DNA of 64,000 bases from Cacajao melanocephalus (lineage: Eukaryota > Chordata > Mammalia > Primates > Pitheciidae): the NCBI GenBank assembly GCA_963573385.1, contig CAUYLG010071638.1, forward strand, positions 1-64,000. The letters are read 5' to 3'. The position numbers and the translations under genes are program-made. A model generated the notes under the pieces. The model ran no database searches, was not told the DNA's origin, and saw nothing but the letters and a program-made list of their open reading frames with translations. The first letter of the stretch is position 1. Every line of letters begins with the position of its first letter. Positions 1 to 11,859 of this stretch are shown here, in pieces.

Positions 1-422
1 TACACCATGGAATACTATGCAGCCATAGAAAGCAATGAGATCGTGTCCTTTGTAGGGACATGGATGAATCTGGAAACCATCACTCTCAGCAAACTGACAC
101 AAGAACAGAAAATCAAACACCGCATGTTCTCACTCATAGGCGGGTGTTGAACAATGAGAACAGATGGACACAGGGAGGGGAGCATCACACACCAAGGTCT
201 GTTGGGGGTAACTAGGGGAGGGACAGTGGGGGATGGGGATTTGGGGAGGGATAACGTGGGGAGAAATGTCAGATATAGGTGATAGGGAGGAAGGCAGCAA
301 ACCACATTGCCATGTATGTACCTGTGCAACAATCTTGCATGTTCTTCACACGTACCCCAAAACCTAAAATGCAATAAAATATATATTTTTAAAAAATTAA
401 ATATACTCCCCCCCAAAAAAAA
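1..422 (+). mobile_element. L1 LINE 3' end (primate-age, cut by window edge)
   Basis: The window opens inside the end of L1 ORF2 (TACACCATGGAATACTATG) and runs through the 3' UTR with its G-rich stretch (about 195-262) and the CATGTATGTACCTGTGCAAC segment to an A-rich tail near 372-422. The 5' part lies outside the window. The 3' UTR resembles older L1PA/L1PB rather than human-specific L1. Only a short piece of the ORF2 reading frame remains, so it is inert. Confidence 0.9.
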
Positions 423-423
423 T

Positions 424-556
424 TACTTTTCTGAGTCTCCACTTCCTCATCTGTAAAATGGGGTGATGTTGGTCCCTCCTTCAAGATGGTTATGCCAATT
501 CACCGAGATAACCCATGTGAAGCACCAGGTATATGGTAATAGTTATATAACAGTAG
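424..556 (+). mobile_element. MIR SINE fragment
   Basis: Carries the MIR 3' half: CCTCATCTGTAAAATGGGG at about 446, then the decayed GAGATAAcccATGTGAAGCACC segment. The tRNA-like head is missing. Confidence 0.75.
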
Positions 557-673
557 TTGCCAGTGTTACTGCCACACGGAGTTAGTAAAAACATCATATA
601 ATTCAATACTCAAAGAGCTTGGCCTACTCTGTGGGATTCCTCCTGGTGGCTGCTCTGAGAAATGCAAGAGGAA

Positions 674-965
<292 letters not shown>

Positions 966-979
966 AAATGCAAGAGGAA

Positions 980-1284
980 ATATAAGATTCCATCCTTTAC
1001 CATCTACCTTGCCGGAGGATAGGTTGCCAAAGAGGACCACGGCATGCATTCCTGTGCTCACACACTCTCATCTATAGAACATGCTAACTCATTTATCAAA
1101 CGGATTTTGTTATTGTTTACTCTGCTTCAAACTCTGCTAGGACCTGAAGCCACAGAGGTTAGACCTTCACAGATTCTCACGGAACCCACAGACCTGGCAA
1201 AGGCTTCAGTGTGTATCATACAAAATAGGCCCTCAAGAGTCTCAAAAGGAAATATAGATAGTGGTCCCTGGAATATTTCCTGCA
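980..1284. other. Unique sequence, nothing recognised
   Basis: About 300 bases with no repeat signature that I recognise. An open frame of 114 codons starts at 1044, but it runs on into the adjacent L1 fragment and shows no domain, so I do not call a gene. Confidence 0.5.
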
Positions 1285-1457
1285 TGAATTTTTTTACAGA
1301 TTTACTGAGGTATAACAGACAAATGAAAATTATACATATTTACAGTGTAAACTGTGATGTTTTGATACATGTATACACAATGAAATGATTACCACAATCA
1401 ATCTAATTAATATATCTATCACTTCACATATTTATCTCTGTGTACCTCACATATTTA

Positions 1458-1503
<46 letters not shown>

Positions 1504-1513
1504 GAGAACATTT
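1285..1513 (-). mobile_element. Old L1 (L1M-type) 3' UTR, left part
   Basis: Reads as the reverse complement of a mammalian-age L1 3' UTR: TTTACTGAGGTATAACAGAC, GATACATGTATACACAATG, ATTACCACAATCAATCTAAT. It continues after the younger L1 insertion, at 2572. Confidence 0.85.
1460..1500. repeat. (TG)n microsatellite
   Basis: About 20 uninterrupted TG units inside the antisense L1, at a place where the L1 consensus itself has a short GT run, so it probably expanded from that seed. Likely length-polymorphic. Confidence 0.97.
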
Positions 1514-1550
1514 AAGATCTATTCTCTATTTTCAGATAAAGAAAATGTGG

Positions 1551-1865
1551 GACGGATGCAGTGGCCCACCCCTGTAATCCCAGCACTTTGGGAGGCTGAG
1601 GTGGGCAGATCGCCTGAGGTCAGGAGTTCGAGACCAGTCTGACCAACATGGTGAAACCCATCTCTACTAAAAATACAAAAATTAGCTGGGTGTAGTGGCA
1701 GCACCTGTAATCCCAGCTACTCAGGAGGCTGAGGCAGGAGAATCGCTTCAACCTGGGAGGCAGAGATTGCAGTGATCCAAGATTATGCCTCTGTACTTCA
1801 GCCTGGATAACAGAACAAGAGTCTGTCTCAAAAAAAAAAAAAAAAGAAAGAAAGAAAAAGAAAAG
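1551..1865 (+). mobile_element. Alu SINE (AluS-like) inside L1, with TSD
   Basis: Complete Alu flanked by exact 13-bp direct repeats AAAGAAAATGTGG at 1538-1550 and 1866-1878. The tail has decayed to a mixed (AAAG)n run. Confidence 0.96.
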
Positions 1866-2150
1866 AAAGAAAATGTGGTACATATACACCATGGAATACT
1901 ATGCAGGCATAAAAAGAAATGAGATCATGTCCTTTGCAGGGACATAGATGAAGCTGGAAACCATCATCCTCAGCAAACTAGCACAGGAACAAAAAACGCT
2001 GCATGATCTCACTCATAAGTGGGAGCTGAAAAATGAGAACACATGGACACAGGGAGGGGAACAACACACACCAGGGCCTTGAGTGTGGGTGAGGGGAGGG
2101 AAAGCATAAAGACAAATAGCTAGTGCATGTGAGGTTTAATACCTAGGTGA

Positions 2151-2531
<381 letters not shown>

Positions 2532-2571
2532 TGTATCCCAAAACTTAAAGTAAAATAAAAAAAATTTTTTT

Positions 2572-2985
2572 AAGACTGATTCTCTATTTTCAAGTATATA
2601 ATACATGGTGACTATATTAACTATAGGTACCATGCAGGTCTCCAGAATGTATTTATCCTGTCTAACTGAAAATTGGTATCCTACTATCAATATCTCCCCA
2701 TTTTCCTCCACCCCTAGCCCCTGCAAACCATCACTGTACTCTCTGCTTCTAGGAGTCTGGCTTTTTTAGATTCCACATATAAGTGAGATCATGCTGTATT
2801 TGTCTTTCTGTGCCTGGCCTATTTTGTTTAGCCTAATGTCCTCCAGGTTTAACCATGTTGTTGCAAAGACAGGATTGCCTTCTTTTTAAAGGCTGTTATA
2901 TATAGTTCACATTTTCACATTTTCTTTATCCATTCATCCATCATTGCTAGACACTTCTGTTGATTCCCTATCTTGGCTAGGAGTG
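2572..2985 (-). mobile_element. Old L1 (L1M-type), right part
   Basis: Continuation of the 1285-1513 element: 3' UTR, then the antisense end of ORF2 (CACATATAAGTGAGATCATG, ATGTCCTCCAGGTTTAACC, CTTTATCCATTCATCCATC). It ends near TTGATTCCCTATCTTGGCTA. Confidence 0.88.
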
Positions 2986-3032
2986 GGAATTTAAACTGAG
3001 CTTTGAAAAGTAGCGAGAACTTGGATGTGTGC

Positions 3033-3500
3033 TGTATCAATTATTTATGCCACCAATAGTGCTGTGCTACGTAACAAGCCACTCCAAAACTCATTGGCTT
3101 TAAAAAAAACTAAGCATATATGGTAGCTCATAAATCTGTCCCTTGATTGGGTGGCTCCATTGATCTTGGCTGTCATTTTCACATATCTTGGTGTTGGCCA
3201 GCAGTCAGACAGTCTAGGATGGCCTTGACTGGGATGTTCCAAATAACGCAACACTTACCCACCTCCTTTTCAACCTCCAGCAGGATCATGTGGAGATGGT
3301 CTCCGAGGAATGAACAAAAGTGATAGCAAGCTGTAATGTGCAAGCATTCTTCAAAACTGCTTATGTCACATTTGCTAATAACCTGTTGCCATCCAGAATT
3401 ATGTGGCCAAGCCCAGCATCAAAAGAGAAGACCCTGCAAAGTTGCAGAGCACAGGAAAGGAAAAGAATGGAGGCTGTCAGTAAAATTAGTCTTCACAAGA
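3033..3500 (-). mobile_element. Degenerate ERVL/MaLR-type LTR, antisense
   Basis: Begins TGTATCAATTATTTATG and contains GTAACAAGCCACTCCAAAAC followed by TCATTGGCTT, the mirror of the terminal region of MLT2/MLT1-type LTRs. The middle also matches loosely. The right end is uncertain and the subfamily was not assigned. Confidence 0.5.
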
Positions 3501-3604
3501 GGAATCAAAAGAGCAGCCACAGAAGGCTGAACGAGAAATGAGGGCAGGGAGAAAGAGCACTTCCTCTCCCATCTCAACCAGAGCACGCATCAACCAACAC
3601 AACA

Positions 3605-3787
3605 GTGGCCATTTCCTGAGCATCCATAGTGTTCCAAGCATGGCGGCAGACACCTTGTAACAGTATCTCATTTCAGCTATACACTAGCCCTACAAGTAAA
3701 TATTCCCATTTCACAGATGGGAAGTCGAGGTGTAGACAAAATAAATTGCAAGCTTAAGGAATGGAAGAGTCGGGATTCAAACCCTGG
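3605..3787 (-). mobile_element. MIR SINE, antisense
   Basis: Antisense MIR: ATTCCCATTTCACAGATGGG at about 3702, then AAGTCGAGGTGTAGACAAAA and GGATTCAAACCCTGGGCTGC, the reverse complement of the tRNA-like part. Confidence 0.85.
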
Positions 3788-4051
3788 GCTGCCTGGCACG
3801 ATGGTTCATGCCTGTAATCCCAACACTTTGGGAGGTCAAGGTGGTTTGAGCCCAGGAGTTCAAGACCAGCTTGAGCATTTTTTGTAGAGACTAGGTCTCT
3901 ACAAAAAATCCACAAATTAGCTGGGTGTAGTCCCAGCTACTTGGGAGGCTGAGGTGGGAGGATCGCTTGAGCCCAGGAGGCAGAGGTTGCAGTGAGCCAA
4001 GATCACATCACATCACTGCACTCCAGCCTGGGCAAAAGAGCAAGACTTGGC

Positions 4052-4053
<2 letters not shown>
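3788..4053 (+). mobile_element. Alu SINE (AluJ-like)
   Basis: Old Alu: CTGAGGTGGGAGGATCGCTT and GCTTGAGCCCAGGAGG are J-type, and the region between the arms is rearranged (TTTTTTGTAGAGACTAGGTC). It runs directly into a purine microsatellite that replaces the poly-A tail. Confidence 0.88.
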
Positions 4054-4102
<49 letters not shown>

Positions 4103-4146
4103 AGGGAGGAAAGGAAAGGAGAGGAGAGGGGAGGGGAGGGGAGCAA
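4054..4146 (+). repeat. Purine microsatellite: (GA)n then (GGGGA)n-like
   Basis: About 22 GA units (4054-4098) followed by a pure-purine run of GGAAA, GGAGA and GGGGA units. It grew from the A-rich tail of the upstream Alu. Nearly 90 consecutive purines on this strand could form triplex (H-DNA). Confidence 0.95.
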
Positions 4147-4159
4147 AAAGAAAGAAACT

Positions 4160-4835
4160 TAACCTGATGACACAAAATTTATGTACTTTCAACCACCTCC
4201 CATTATCTTTCACGCCATTAGGAATTGATGGGGGGATTAAAGATTGGACCCAGATGTCAAGACTAAAAGATTACCCTTTTTCCACCTTTTATAGAGGCTT
4301 ATCACCTTAATATCAAGCCTCGCTTTATTCCAGAGCTTGCTTTTCTCACCACGACCACAATCCTCCCTGTACTTATTCCCTTCACTTAGGCATCCTTATT
4401 TGAGCTTAATTAGGTTTGTGCTAAGTTCATGAGTTTCTGTAAACTTAATGGGCTCTAAAGAGAAAATAGAGATCTTTCTCACCAGGTGTTTATCTCCTTC
4501 CCAAGTTGTCCCCATTGCACTTTCAGATTCATTTTAAGTTCCATCTGGTTAATGGGTGCAGGTGAGATTGAACAAGAAACTGCATGCCCTCCCCACCACA
4601 CCCCCAACTTCGCCCCTACCCAGAGCACACCCAGATGTTCCCTAGTACCCTGGCAAGAAGACAGGAATGAAATGAGAAACTTTTAGAAACCACCCTAGGC
4701 CCCAAGTGAGAAGAATCTATCTCAAGATATCTCACCCTAGATATCTTTGCAGAGGGCAAGAAGAACACGATGTTTCGTGAGTACCAACTACATGCTAAGC
4801 ACTGCACCTACACTCCCAGTCATTCCATTGAGCAA
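4160..4835. other. Unique sequence; possible small conserved block at 4385-4475
   Basis: No repeat is recognised up to about 4770, where a short antisense MIR/L2-like tip (TACCAACTACATGCTAAGCA) appears. The AT-rich stretch 4385-4475 (TGAGCTTAATTAGGTTTGTG, GTTCATGAGTTTCTGTAAAC) has TAATTA homeodomain cores and could be regulatory. I see no coding evidence. Confidence 0.4.
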
Positions 4836-4837
4836 GG

Positions 4838-5052
4838 TGATAGTGCATGAGTTCTGGAGTCAGTTCACCTAGCCAGGCTCCTCACGAAGCATGCCGCTGA
4901 GCATGTTTTCTCATCCAAAACTCAAGGTAAACATTGTACTCCCCACCTCAAAAGTCATTGTGAAGATTAAATGCATTTATATTTGTTAAGCCCTTAGAAC
5001 AACTCCTGGTTCAAGAGAGGACTCAATAAATGTCTGTCACTATTATTATGAC
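4838..5052 (+). mobile_element. MIR SINE
   Basis: Runs from GTGCATGAGTTCTGGAGTCA through GTGAAGATTAAATGCATTTA to GGACTCAATAAATGTCTGTC, the usual MIR order. Confidence 0.85.
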
Positions 5053-5509
5053 TGTTATTTCTATTATCTTCATGACAATTTTGGAAAATGGGCATATGCC
5101 TCATTAAAAGCTAAGAAAATAAATTTTTAGATTTAAAGAAGTCGCCCAATGAGAAAAATAATCACTAACAATAAAGGTTTAAACTTTCTCTGCCAGCAAA
5201 GTCCCTTCTCTGTCCACCATGTTACCACCCACCTCCTTCTCAATGGAAAAGGCCAACATAAAAGGAGTAGTCTTTACTGGAGCAACCCCAATCCTCTCTA
5301 AGGCAAAGACAGAAAAGAGCTCCCAGGAAGTGGCCTCTGCAGGGCAGAGATGCTGATGGTCTTTGCTCCCTACTCCTTTATCCTCTGTCCCCAAGGAGGC
5401 CACTCAGTGCACATTTTCAGGACATGCAAGTCCCCTTTCTTCTCAGTGTGAGCATGAATAAAAAGGACCCCTAACCTGGGATGCTCTTCATAAACAGAGG
5501 TGTAGCCAG
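5053..5509. other. Unique sequence, nothing recognised
   Basis: Begins AT-rich, then mixed composition. A 74-codon antisense open frame at 5179-5403 has no domain or codon signal I can recognise. Confidence 0.45.
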
Positions 5510-5865
5510 TTCTTCCTGAGGCTCAGAGAAGGCTTTGTGGATAAGGGACTTTCAAGGATGGGAAAAGTTCACAGAGAAATGGAGAAGAACAGAAAGCCAC
5601 AAAGCAACAAATGCAAAGGACAAGAAACATGAGAGCTTTGGGCTTATCCCCAAGTGGATAAAGAAACTGACTAGTCCAGAGACAGAATAAAATGGTTAGG
5701 GCTGTGGAAATGGTGGGCAATTTTGAAGGGTTTCTGATGCCAAGAAAAGGCATTTGGGCTTCATTCTGCACACAGCAGGGATCCACTTGGGATTTTTAAG
5801 CAGATAGGTGACATTATCACAGCTGAGATTTAGAAAGCTCAGTCCATGGAGATTGATTGGAGGAG
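5510..5865 (-). mobile_element. L2 LINE fragment, antisense
   Basis: Shows the antisense L2 pattern in order: CAACAAATGCAAAGGACAAG (L2 'cagcaagtgcaaagg'), GCATTTGGGCTTCATTCTGC, TTTTTAAGCAGATAGGTGAC, TTTAGAAAGCTC. Divergence is high, as expected for L2. Confidence 0.78.
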
Positions 5866-5924
5866 GCCAATACTAACAGGAAAATTAACTTTGGGGGCAC
5901 CTCTTACAGGGGAGGTAACAAACC

Positions 5925-6312
5925 CAGCACTTCACACCTGTGACCCCGCTGAGCTTTCCCAATGATATTAGAACAGGAGTCCACAAACTATGGCCCATGG
6001 TCCAAATGCTGCCTGCTGTCTGCTTTTGTAAATAATAATTTTTAAAACTGTAGCACTGTCATTTCTTTATGTAGTGTCTACAGTTACATTGATACTACAA
6101 CAGCAGAGCTGAATAATTGCAACAAATACTGGCCTATAAATCCTGAAATATTTATGAACTGGCCCTGTGTGGAAAAAGTTTTTGCAATACCTTTGTTAGA
6201 GGAAGCTGCTATCCCCTTCCAAAGCAGGAGAAAACTGAGGCTTTGAGAGGGAAGGTGATTTGTCCAAGGTCACACAGCTTAAAAGTAGAAGCATTGAAGT
6301 GGACAAGGAAGC
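5925..6312 (-). mobile_element. MIR SINE, antisense, split by a DNA transposon
   Basis: The right part is clear: GAGAAAACTGAGGCTTTGAG and CCAAGGTCACACAGCTTAAA (6220-6290). The left part (about 5925-5965) is weak. The MER20-like element at 5974-6193 sits between them. Confidence 0.65.
5974..6193. mobile_element. hAT-type non-autonomous DNA transposon (MER20-like)
   Basis: About 220 bp with ends CAGGAGTCCACAAACTATGG and GGAAAAAGTTTTTGCAATAC that form imperfect inverted repeats. The interior (TATGGCCCATGGTCCAAATG, TATTTATGAACTGGCCCTGT) is typical. Flanking 8-mers TATTAGAA (5966-5973) and TGTTAGAG (6194-6201) look like a decayed hAT 8-bp TSD. MER20 is a family name from memory. Confidence 0.8.
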
Positions 6313-7750
6313 CTATAATGGTCCTGTGGTAAAACCAGGCAGGCGTCCGGGATGCCTGACCTGTAATCCATTGCAGCAGCCCACTTGGCAGCATCCTCTT
6401 CCCTCCCATACCGCCCACGACTGCAGCCAGCCAGGAGGATTCAGGCGCCTGTTTGTCAGCCAGAGCCCTTGCTCTGGTCCCCAACCTGCATCAAATGACT
6501 AATTTAAAACTTAATGCTTCCACCATGTCCACCCAGGCTGCCCCTTCTTCAGCTTATCACATCCTATTCAAATCTAAAATAAATTATTTCAGCTCTGCAG
6601 CCTTTGGATAAAGAAAAAAATGAAATTAAAAAATAAAAAAGGAAGAAGGAAAAGCTTTGAAGGGACAGGCTGCCTCCCTCCCTCGCCCATAGTTCCAGGC
6701 CTCTTTTCTAAGCCCATACTGATAACCTCCAAGGGATACTGAGCCCTGGAGGCTGTGAGGACAGAACCACACATTTTTTTTTAGACCCTAGGCTTTCCAT
6801 AGGTGACAGAACATAGAGATGCAGAGGTTTTAGGCAAGAAGTTGTACTATATCTCCCTCCAGTTGGACAGAGTATTGGATAATTCTGTGGGTAGGAATCC
6901 CATGTCTTTAGGGAATAGAATTGCTAGGGAGGGGAAGGGGTCCCTTCTGGGCCCAGAGAAGCCTAGAGGTCTCTCTTATGCATACTCTGATTCAAGAGGA
7001 ATGGTTGTCAACAGGGAAAGCCGGAGAGATAAATCCAAATGTGCTGCAAGTGCCCTCAGCATCTTAAAATGACTTCAGGAGTTTGACAGCCAATGAATAT
7101 CCTTGAAAGATGTGTTTGAGGGAATCACTAGAATTTCAGGAGATTTTCAGGAGCACACATGGTAGATGCTGGCTGATTGGACCCCAGCGGCCGCCAAGGA
7201 TGTCTTCTCTACTCTGGCCCTTGCTTTGGGCTGCTGTGATCTTCACTCCCACATGGGTGGGCCAGGCTCAGAAGCCTCTGCAGTCCAGGTGGAAAGAATG
7301 CCTAAGACACACCCATGGGCTTTTGCCATTGCAGCCTGTCTGTGAGGTTTGCAGATGGGAACCAAGATTCAGTGCAAAGACAGGTTGAGATCCAGCAGTT
7401 ATATAATGAGGATAAGAGGTCAAATGCATTCACCTCTGCAGCTTCACTTTCCTTAGGCCTTAGGCGCTCAGCTTTGCTCCTAGTGCATATTCACTGATCC
7501 CTAAGTTGTGGCTTTTGCATTATTTCATTTCTCAACTCCCTCAGGATGCCCTGAAAGTCCTGGGAGGAATCCTTCTTCTGAAGATAAGCCCTCGGGATGG
7601 GCCCTCCCCACAGCCCGATGTCCAAGCAGGATAGCTGCCGTCCTCTCCTGTCAGGGGGACGATGGGCATGACGGAGGCCTCCTGGCTGGGTAAATCCCAG
7701 GTGCATCCAGCTTTGCCTCTGTGGATCACAGGAAGGAAAAAAGGCCTTTT
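6313..7750. other. Unique sequence, about 1.4 kb, no repeats recognised
   Basis: Longest repeat-free stretch of the first 10 kb. It holds a NotI-type GCGGCCGC at 7187-7194 without surrounding CpG richness and, just downstream, a short open frame with a hydrophobic start (listed separately). No promoter or exon can be asserted. Confidence 0.45.
7200..7388 (+). other. Short open frame with signal-peptide-like start (doubtful)
   Basis: From the ATG at 7200 the frame gives 62 codons. The first 22 residues (MSSLLWPLLWAAVIFTPTWV...) resemble a secretory signal and are followed by six cysteines or tryptophans in a short tail. Position -3 of the ATG is A. A CAG|GTGG donor-like site (7290) and a TTTGCCATTGCAG acceptor-like site (7336) are present. 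No homologue is known to me, and chance is the likeliest explanation. Confidence 0.1.
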
Positions 7751-7754
7751 GGAG

Positions 7755-7912
7755 TCTGACCTCCCAGGGTGAGATCTCAGTTCTGCCACCCCTGATCCGT
7801 GTGGCCTTGAGCAAGTTCATGAAACTCTCCGAAGCTCAGTCCCCTCCTCTGCGCAATGGAGATAACAAACCCCACGACACAGGCTTGTTGTAAGGATTGA
7901 AAACCACAGGTT
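7755..7912 (+). mobile_element. MIR SINE
   Basis: CGTGTGGCCTTGAGCAAGTT at about 7798, then CCTCCTCTGCGCAATGGAGA and GTTGTAAGGATTGAAAACCA, in MIR order. Confidence 0.82.
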
Positions 7913-7954
7913 GGTTAGTTGTTGGGGAGGGAGGTTGTTTCTATTTTTCTTTTT

Positions 7955-8185
7955 TGCTTGCTTATCATGTGCAAGGCAGGATGCTAAAGGATCAAATGTA
8001 TTCACTAATTTAATCCCTGCCTCGCCTCAGGAGGGCGATGCCTTTGTCTTTGTTTTACATGGCAAGATTACTGAGGCCCCCTGGGAACCTCGCCCTGGGT
8101 CACTTGGCCAGGGAGGGACATGTCAAGCCCAGCTTTGGAAACAAACCTTGGCTCAGACACTCTGCTCTTCGGCTTCCTGTTTGAA
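7955..8185 (-). mobile_element. MIR SINE, antisense
   Basis: ATCATGTGCAAGGCAGGATG, TTCACTAATTTAATCCCTGC, TTACATGGCAAGATTACTGA and CCTGGGTCACTTGGCCAGGG follow the reverse complement of MIR. Confidence 0.78.
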
Positions 8186-8199
8186 TGCATTTTCTTCAT

Positions 8200-8365
8200 G
8201 CCAGGCATGAAATGGTAGGGATTATCATCGCTGCCTTACAACCAGGGCCTCTGGAGCCCCGGGAGGTGAAGGGCCAACTCAAGGCCACACGACACAACTC
8301 CTATGTGTCCCTGCTGGAGGCGGAGCAGTCTGGCTGACCCCAGTGCCTGGGCTCTGCCATGATCC
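8200..8365 (-). mobile_element. MIR SINE, antisense, second copy
   Basis: GGGATTATCATCGCTGCCTT, GTGAAGGGCCAACTCAAGGC and a tRNA-like remnant (TCTGGCTGACCCCAGTGCCT). Separate from the copy just upstream because the MIR order restarts. Confidence 0.7.
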
Positions 8366-8784
8366 TCACCTGCCTCTCCTTGTAATGCTCGGTTATTAAA
8401 ACTTCACTGAATGGGTTTAGCAGAGATGAAACTGATTGAAGACACAGCCTTGGCATTAAATGATGAGTCCAGCAGGGCTGGCGGTCCTCTCTCCCCCTGC
8501 CACACTCTGGCCTCCTTGCCTGCCTCTGGGCCAGCCTCTGACAGCTTGTCAGGAAAGGCTTTTCCACACTGGAGGTGACTTGCTAGTGGGCTGATTATGC
8601 AGCGAGTGTGACCGAAGAGGCAGTGAGGAAGCACCTGGGCTCAAACTCCAAACCTCTAGCAGGAGCTTTCACCCTAGACCAGGCCTGGGCTGGGCCCTCC
8701 AGTAGCGGGTGGGGTAGGGGTCTGGGTGACCTTCTCTCACCTGCACTGTTTTGCAATTGGCATTCTCACATAAGGCAGGCAGCT
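8366..8784. other. Unique sequence, nothing recognised
   Basis: Mixed composition. The piece 8390-8470 (ATGCTCGGTTATTAAAACTT, GATGAAACTGATTGAAGACA) is AT-rich with TTATTAAA and GATTGA motifs and might be regulatory, but nothing is decisive. Confidence 0.4.
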
Positions 8785-8962
8785 TGGTAATGGGAAATGT
8801 CCTAAGCTTAAGCACTAAGAGGCCCAAATCTAATCCCAGCTCTGACACTTTACTAGCTGTGTGACCTTAGGCAAGTCACTTGCCTTCTCTGAGCCCTGAT
8901 TTTCTCCTCTGTAATGCAAGACTAACCATGGTCCTTACTATATAAGGCCCTTACAAAACACC
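8785..8962 (+). mobile_element. MIR SINE
   Basis: Well preserved: CTAATCCCAGCTCTGACACT, TACTAGCTGTGTGACCTTAG and AAGTCACTTGCCTTCTCTGA, the MIR tRNA-related part and core. Confidence 0.92.
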
Positions 8963-9036
8963 AGTGGGCTTAGGAACAAAGATTTGAGTTTGATTTCAGA
9001 CATCTTGAGTCTCATGTGTTGGTAGAGATATAGAGA

Positions 9037-9331
<295 letters not shown>

Positions 9332-9338
9332 GCAATTA

Positions 9339-9716
<378 letters not shown>

Positions 9717-9819
9717 TCAGCTTTCCTTTCTGAGGGTCAAGCCATTAGCCTCTGACTGTGGCCAGGCCAAATGCAGGGAAGGTGGGAAGAAGCTGCATAA
9801 GGAGATGGCTTTCACCAGC

Positions 9820-10030
9820 TGCTTACTCCAAGCCCAGCATTCTGTGGATGGTACCATTGGACACTCAATCCCCTTCACAGCCCAGGAAGAAGGTTTTATC
9901 ATCCCCATTTTGCAGATGAGGCAAGTAAACATCAGAGAAGAGGAGTGTTCCATTGAGACAACATCATTAGACCATAAAACCATGATTCAAACCCAGTCTA
10001 CCTGCCCCTAAATCCTAGCCTTCTCTATAC
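9820..10030 (-). mobile_element. MIR SINE, antisense
   Basis: TCATCCCCATTTTGCAGATG followed by AGGCAAGTAAACATCAGAGA, then ATGATTCAAACCCAGTCTAC at the tRNA-like end. Confidence 0.85.
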
Positions 10031-10277
10031 TCTGTCTCATGTCCCCATGGGCCACCAAGCCAGCTGCCTTCAGGACCCCAAGGTGGGAACCCAATTCCAA
10101 GGCAGACAAAGACACCTGCTGTCATGGATACCTGCCGACAGGCCGGGACGGGGGTGGTCAGGGTGGAGGTGAGGACAAAGGGGACAGGCAGACAAAAGAA
10201 AGGGGTCCCTGTTGCCTGGAGAGGAGAGGGGGAAAGGGATAGTGAATGTAACCTTTAGAGACCCGTGGGAAGGGGGC

Positions 10278-10425
10278 GAGCAAACTGAGTCTCTTCCCTT
10301 CTCTGAGCCTCACTTTCCTCTTCTTATACCAGGTGCTCACAATAGCTGCCTCATCAGCATTAAATGAGATGGTGCCTGGTGCTCTGCACGCAAGCTGGTA
10401 CATAGACAGCACTCAGTCGCTGTCA
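10278..10425 (+). mobile_element. MIR SINE
   Basis: CTTCTCTGAGCCTCACTTTC, CAGCATTAAATGAGATGGTG, CTGGTACATAGACAGCACTC. The 5' half is absent. Confidence 0.75.
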
Positions 10426-10679
10426 GCTGTCCTCCATGGCAGCATGTCATCACTGCCTCCGTGAGAGCACCCGCCTCAAGGAGCTGTGTGTGTGCAGTGC
10501 GTGGGAGTCTGAATGTCGTGTGTGAGCGTGGGATGCCATTGCCCTCACGTGTGTTGAGGTGAATGTGTCATCTGCCCTCACAATGCCTTAGGGCAAAAAA
10601 GAAAAAGTGCAAGGGGGACTAGGAAGAGAAAAGGGAAAGTTGAAAGAGTGAAGAGAAAAATACATGGAAAACATCCACA

Positions 10680-10955
10680 GACTTTCTGCATCTCGCTCCC
10701 TGACCCTGTCTCTGTGTGTGTGTTCGCATCTTTGTCTTCCTCTCCCTACCTTTTTCTCTGTCTTTGAATCTCTCTCCCTGTATCCTCTTCCTGTTTCTGT
10801 CTCTTTCTCTATGTCTCCTTGTCTCTTCATCTCTCTCTCACCTTCTTGCCCTCTCTGTCTCTCCCTCCGTCTCTATGTCTGTCTCTGTCTCTGACTCTTA
10901 CACACACACACACCCTCACCCTCACATCCACCCAGCACACAGTCTCCTTTGTACA
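10680..10955 (+). repeat. Pyrimidine-rich tract of (CTCTGT)n type ending in (CA)n
   Basis: About 220 bases of CTCTGT, CTCTCC and TCTGTCTC units, more than 80% pyrimidine, followed by ACACACACACAC at 10901-10912 and CTCACCCTCACATC. A degenerate simple repeat. Long open frames across it are an artefact of composition. Confidence 0.9.
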
Positions 10956-11859
10956 CCCAAGTGCACAGCCCTCATGCTTACAGGCACAGCCTCTCAAACA
11001 CTCCTTGATTTCTCCAAATATTCACACTCCTGCCCCAGATGTCACCAAATCCATACATCACTCAATTACCTGTCCACTTTGCCCATCTACAGCCCATCAT
11101 TCTCTTGTACCGCACATAATGGAGCACCTGCAGGGGCTCAGGTGCCATGCTGCAAGGACAGCAGTGATGGAGCTCACAGTCTGCTCATATGAAAACAGGG
11201 AGCACTTCTTGGCCCCTGAAGTTCCCTCTCAATGATAAGCGTGCAATTAGTGTAACTCCTGGCTTCTCTATTCCTTGCCTCTGTCTGCCCAGAGGTCCTG
11301 CAGAGACGCTTGATAGCTGATTTGTGAACTGGTGAAGAGAAACTGAGCACACTCAGAGCAGCTTCGATCAGCTCAGCCTTCCTTCTTGAGAATAAGCGTA
11401 AGCTGAGAGTGTGGCTCTGTGTGCCTTCCTGCCCAAAATCCTGCCTGAGTGGGCTGCCATGTTGAAAGGCATGTCCTCCACCCACCACATGAGTTGCCTC
11501 TGAGACCCCAACAACATACGCATCAATCCATTCATCCGTCCAAACAATGTATGCCCATGCACCACCTCACACACACATATCTCTATTCTTATCTAAGACC
11601 CACTCTCGTGTGTAATCCATCCCACTTATCAGCCTCATCCTGATACATATGTCTGCCATCCTCCATGCACTCAAGCCCGCACACCTCTCTCTATATTTCC
11701 TTCCCTACCTACCTTCCCATGCCCTCCCCAACAAGCCTATCCCCCTGGGAGTTCACTGCAAGTCATCCCTCTGCCAGTGCAGGCAAAACCAGGTCATGTC
11801 ACAAAGCAATTTTGCCCGACCCTTCGAGATGTTTCACTCTGCTCACAGATAACTAAGAG
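10956..11859. other. Unique sequence, about 0.9 kb
   Basis: C- and CA-rich on this strand with scattered CACACA runs (11570-11580). No transposon signature. Open frames of 60-150 codons cross it in several phases at once, as expected of stop-poor, C-rich DNA. None has a domain. Confidence 0.4.

Noticed and set aside
10716..11235. Open frames of 138-158 codons
   Set aside because: They cross the CT-rich simple repeat and CA run. Stop-poor pyrimidine-rich DNA gives long frames in several phases at once.
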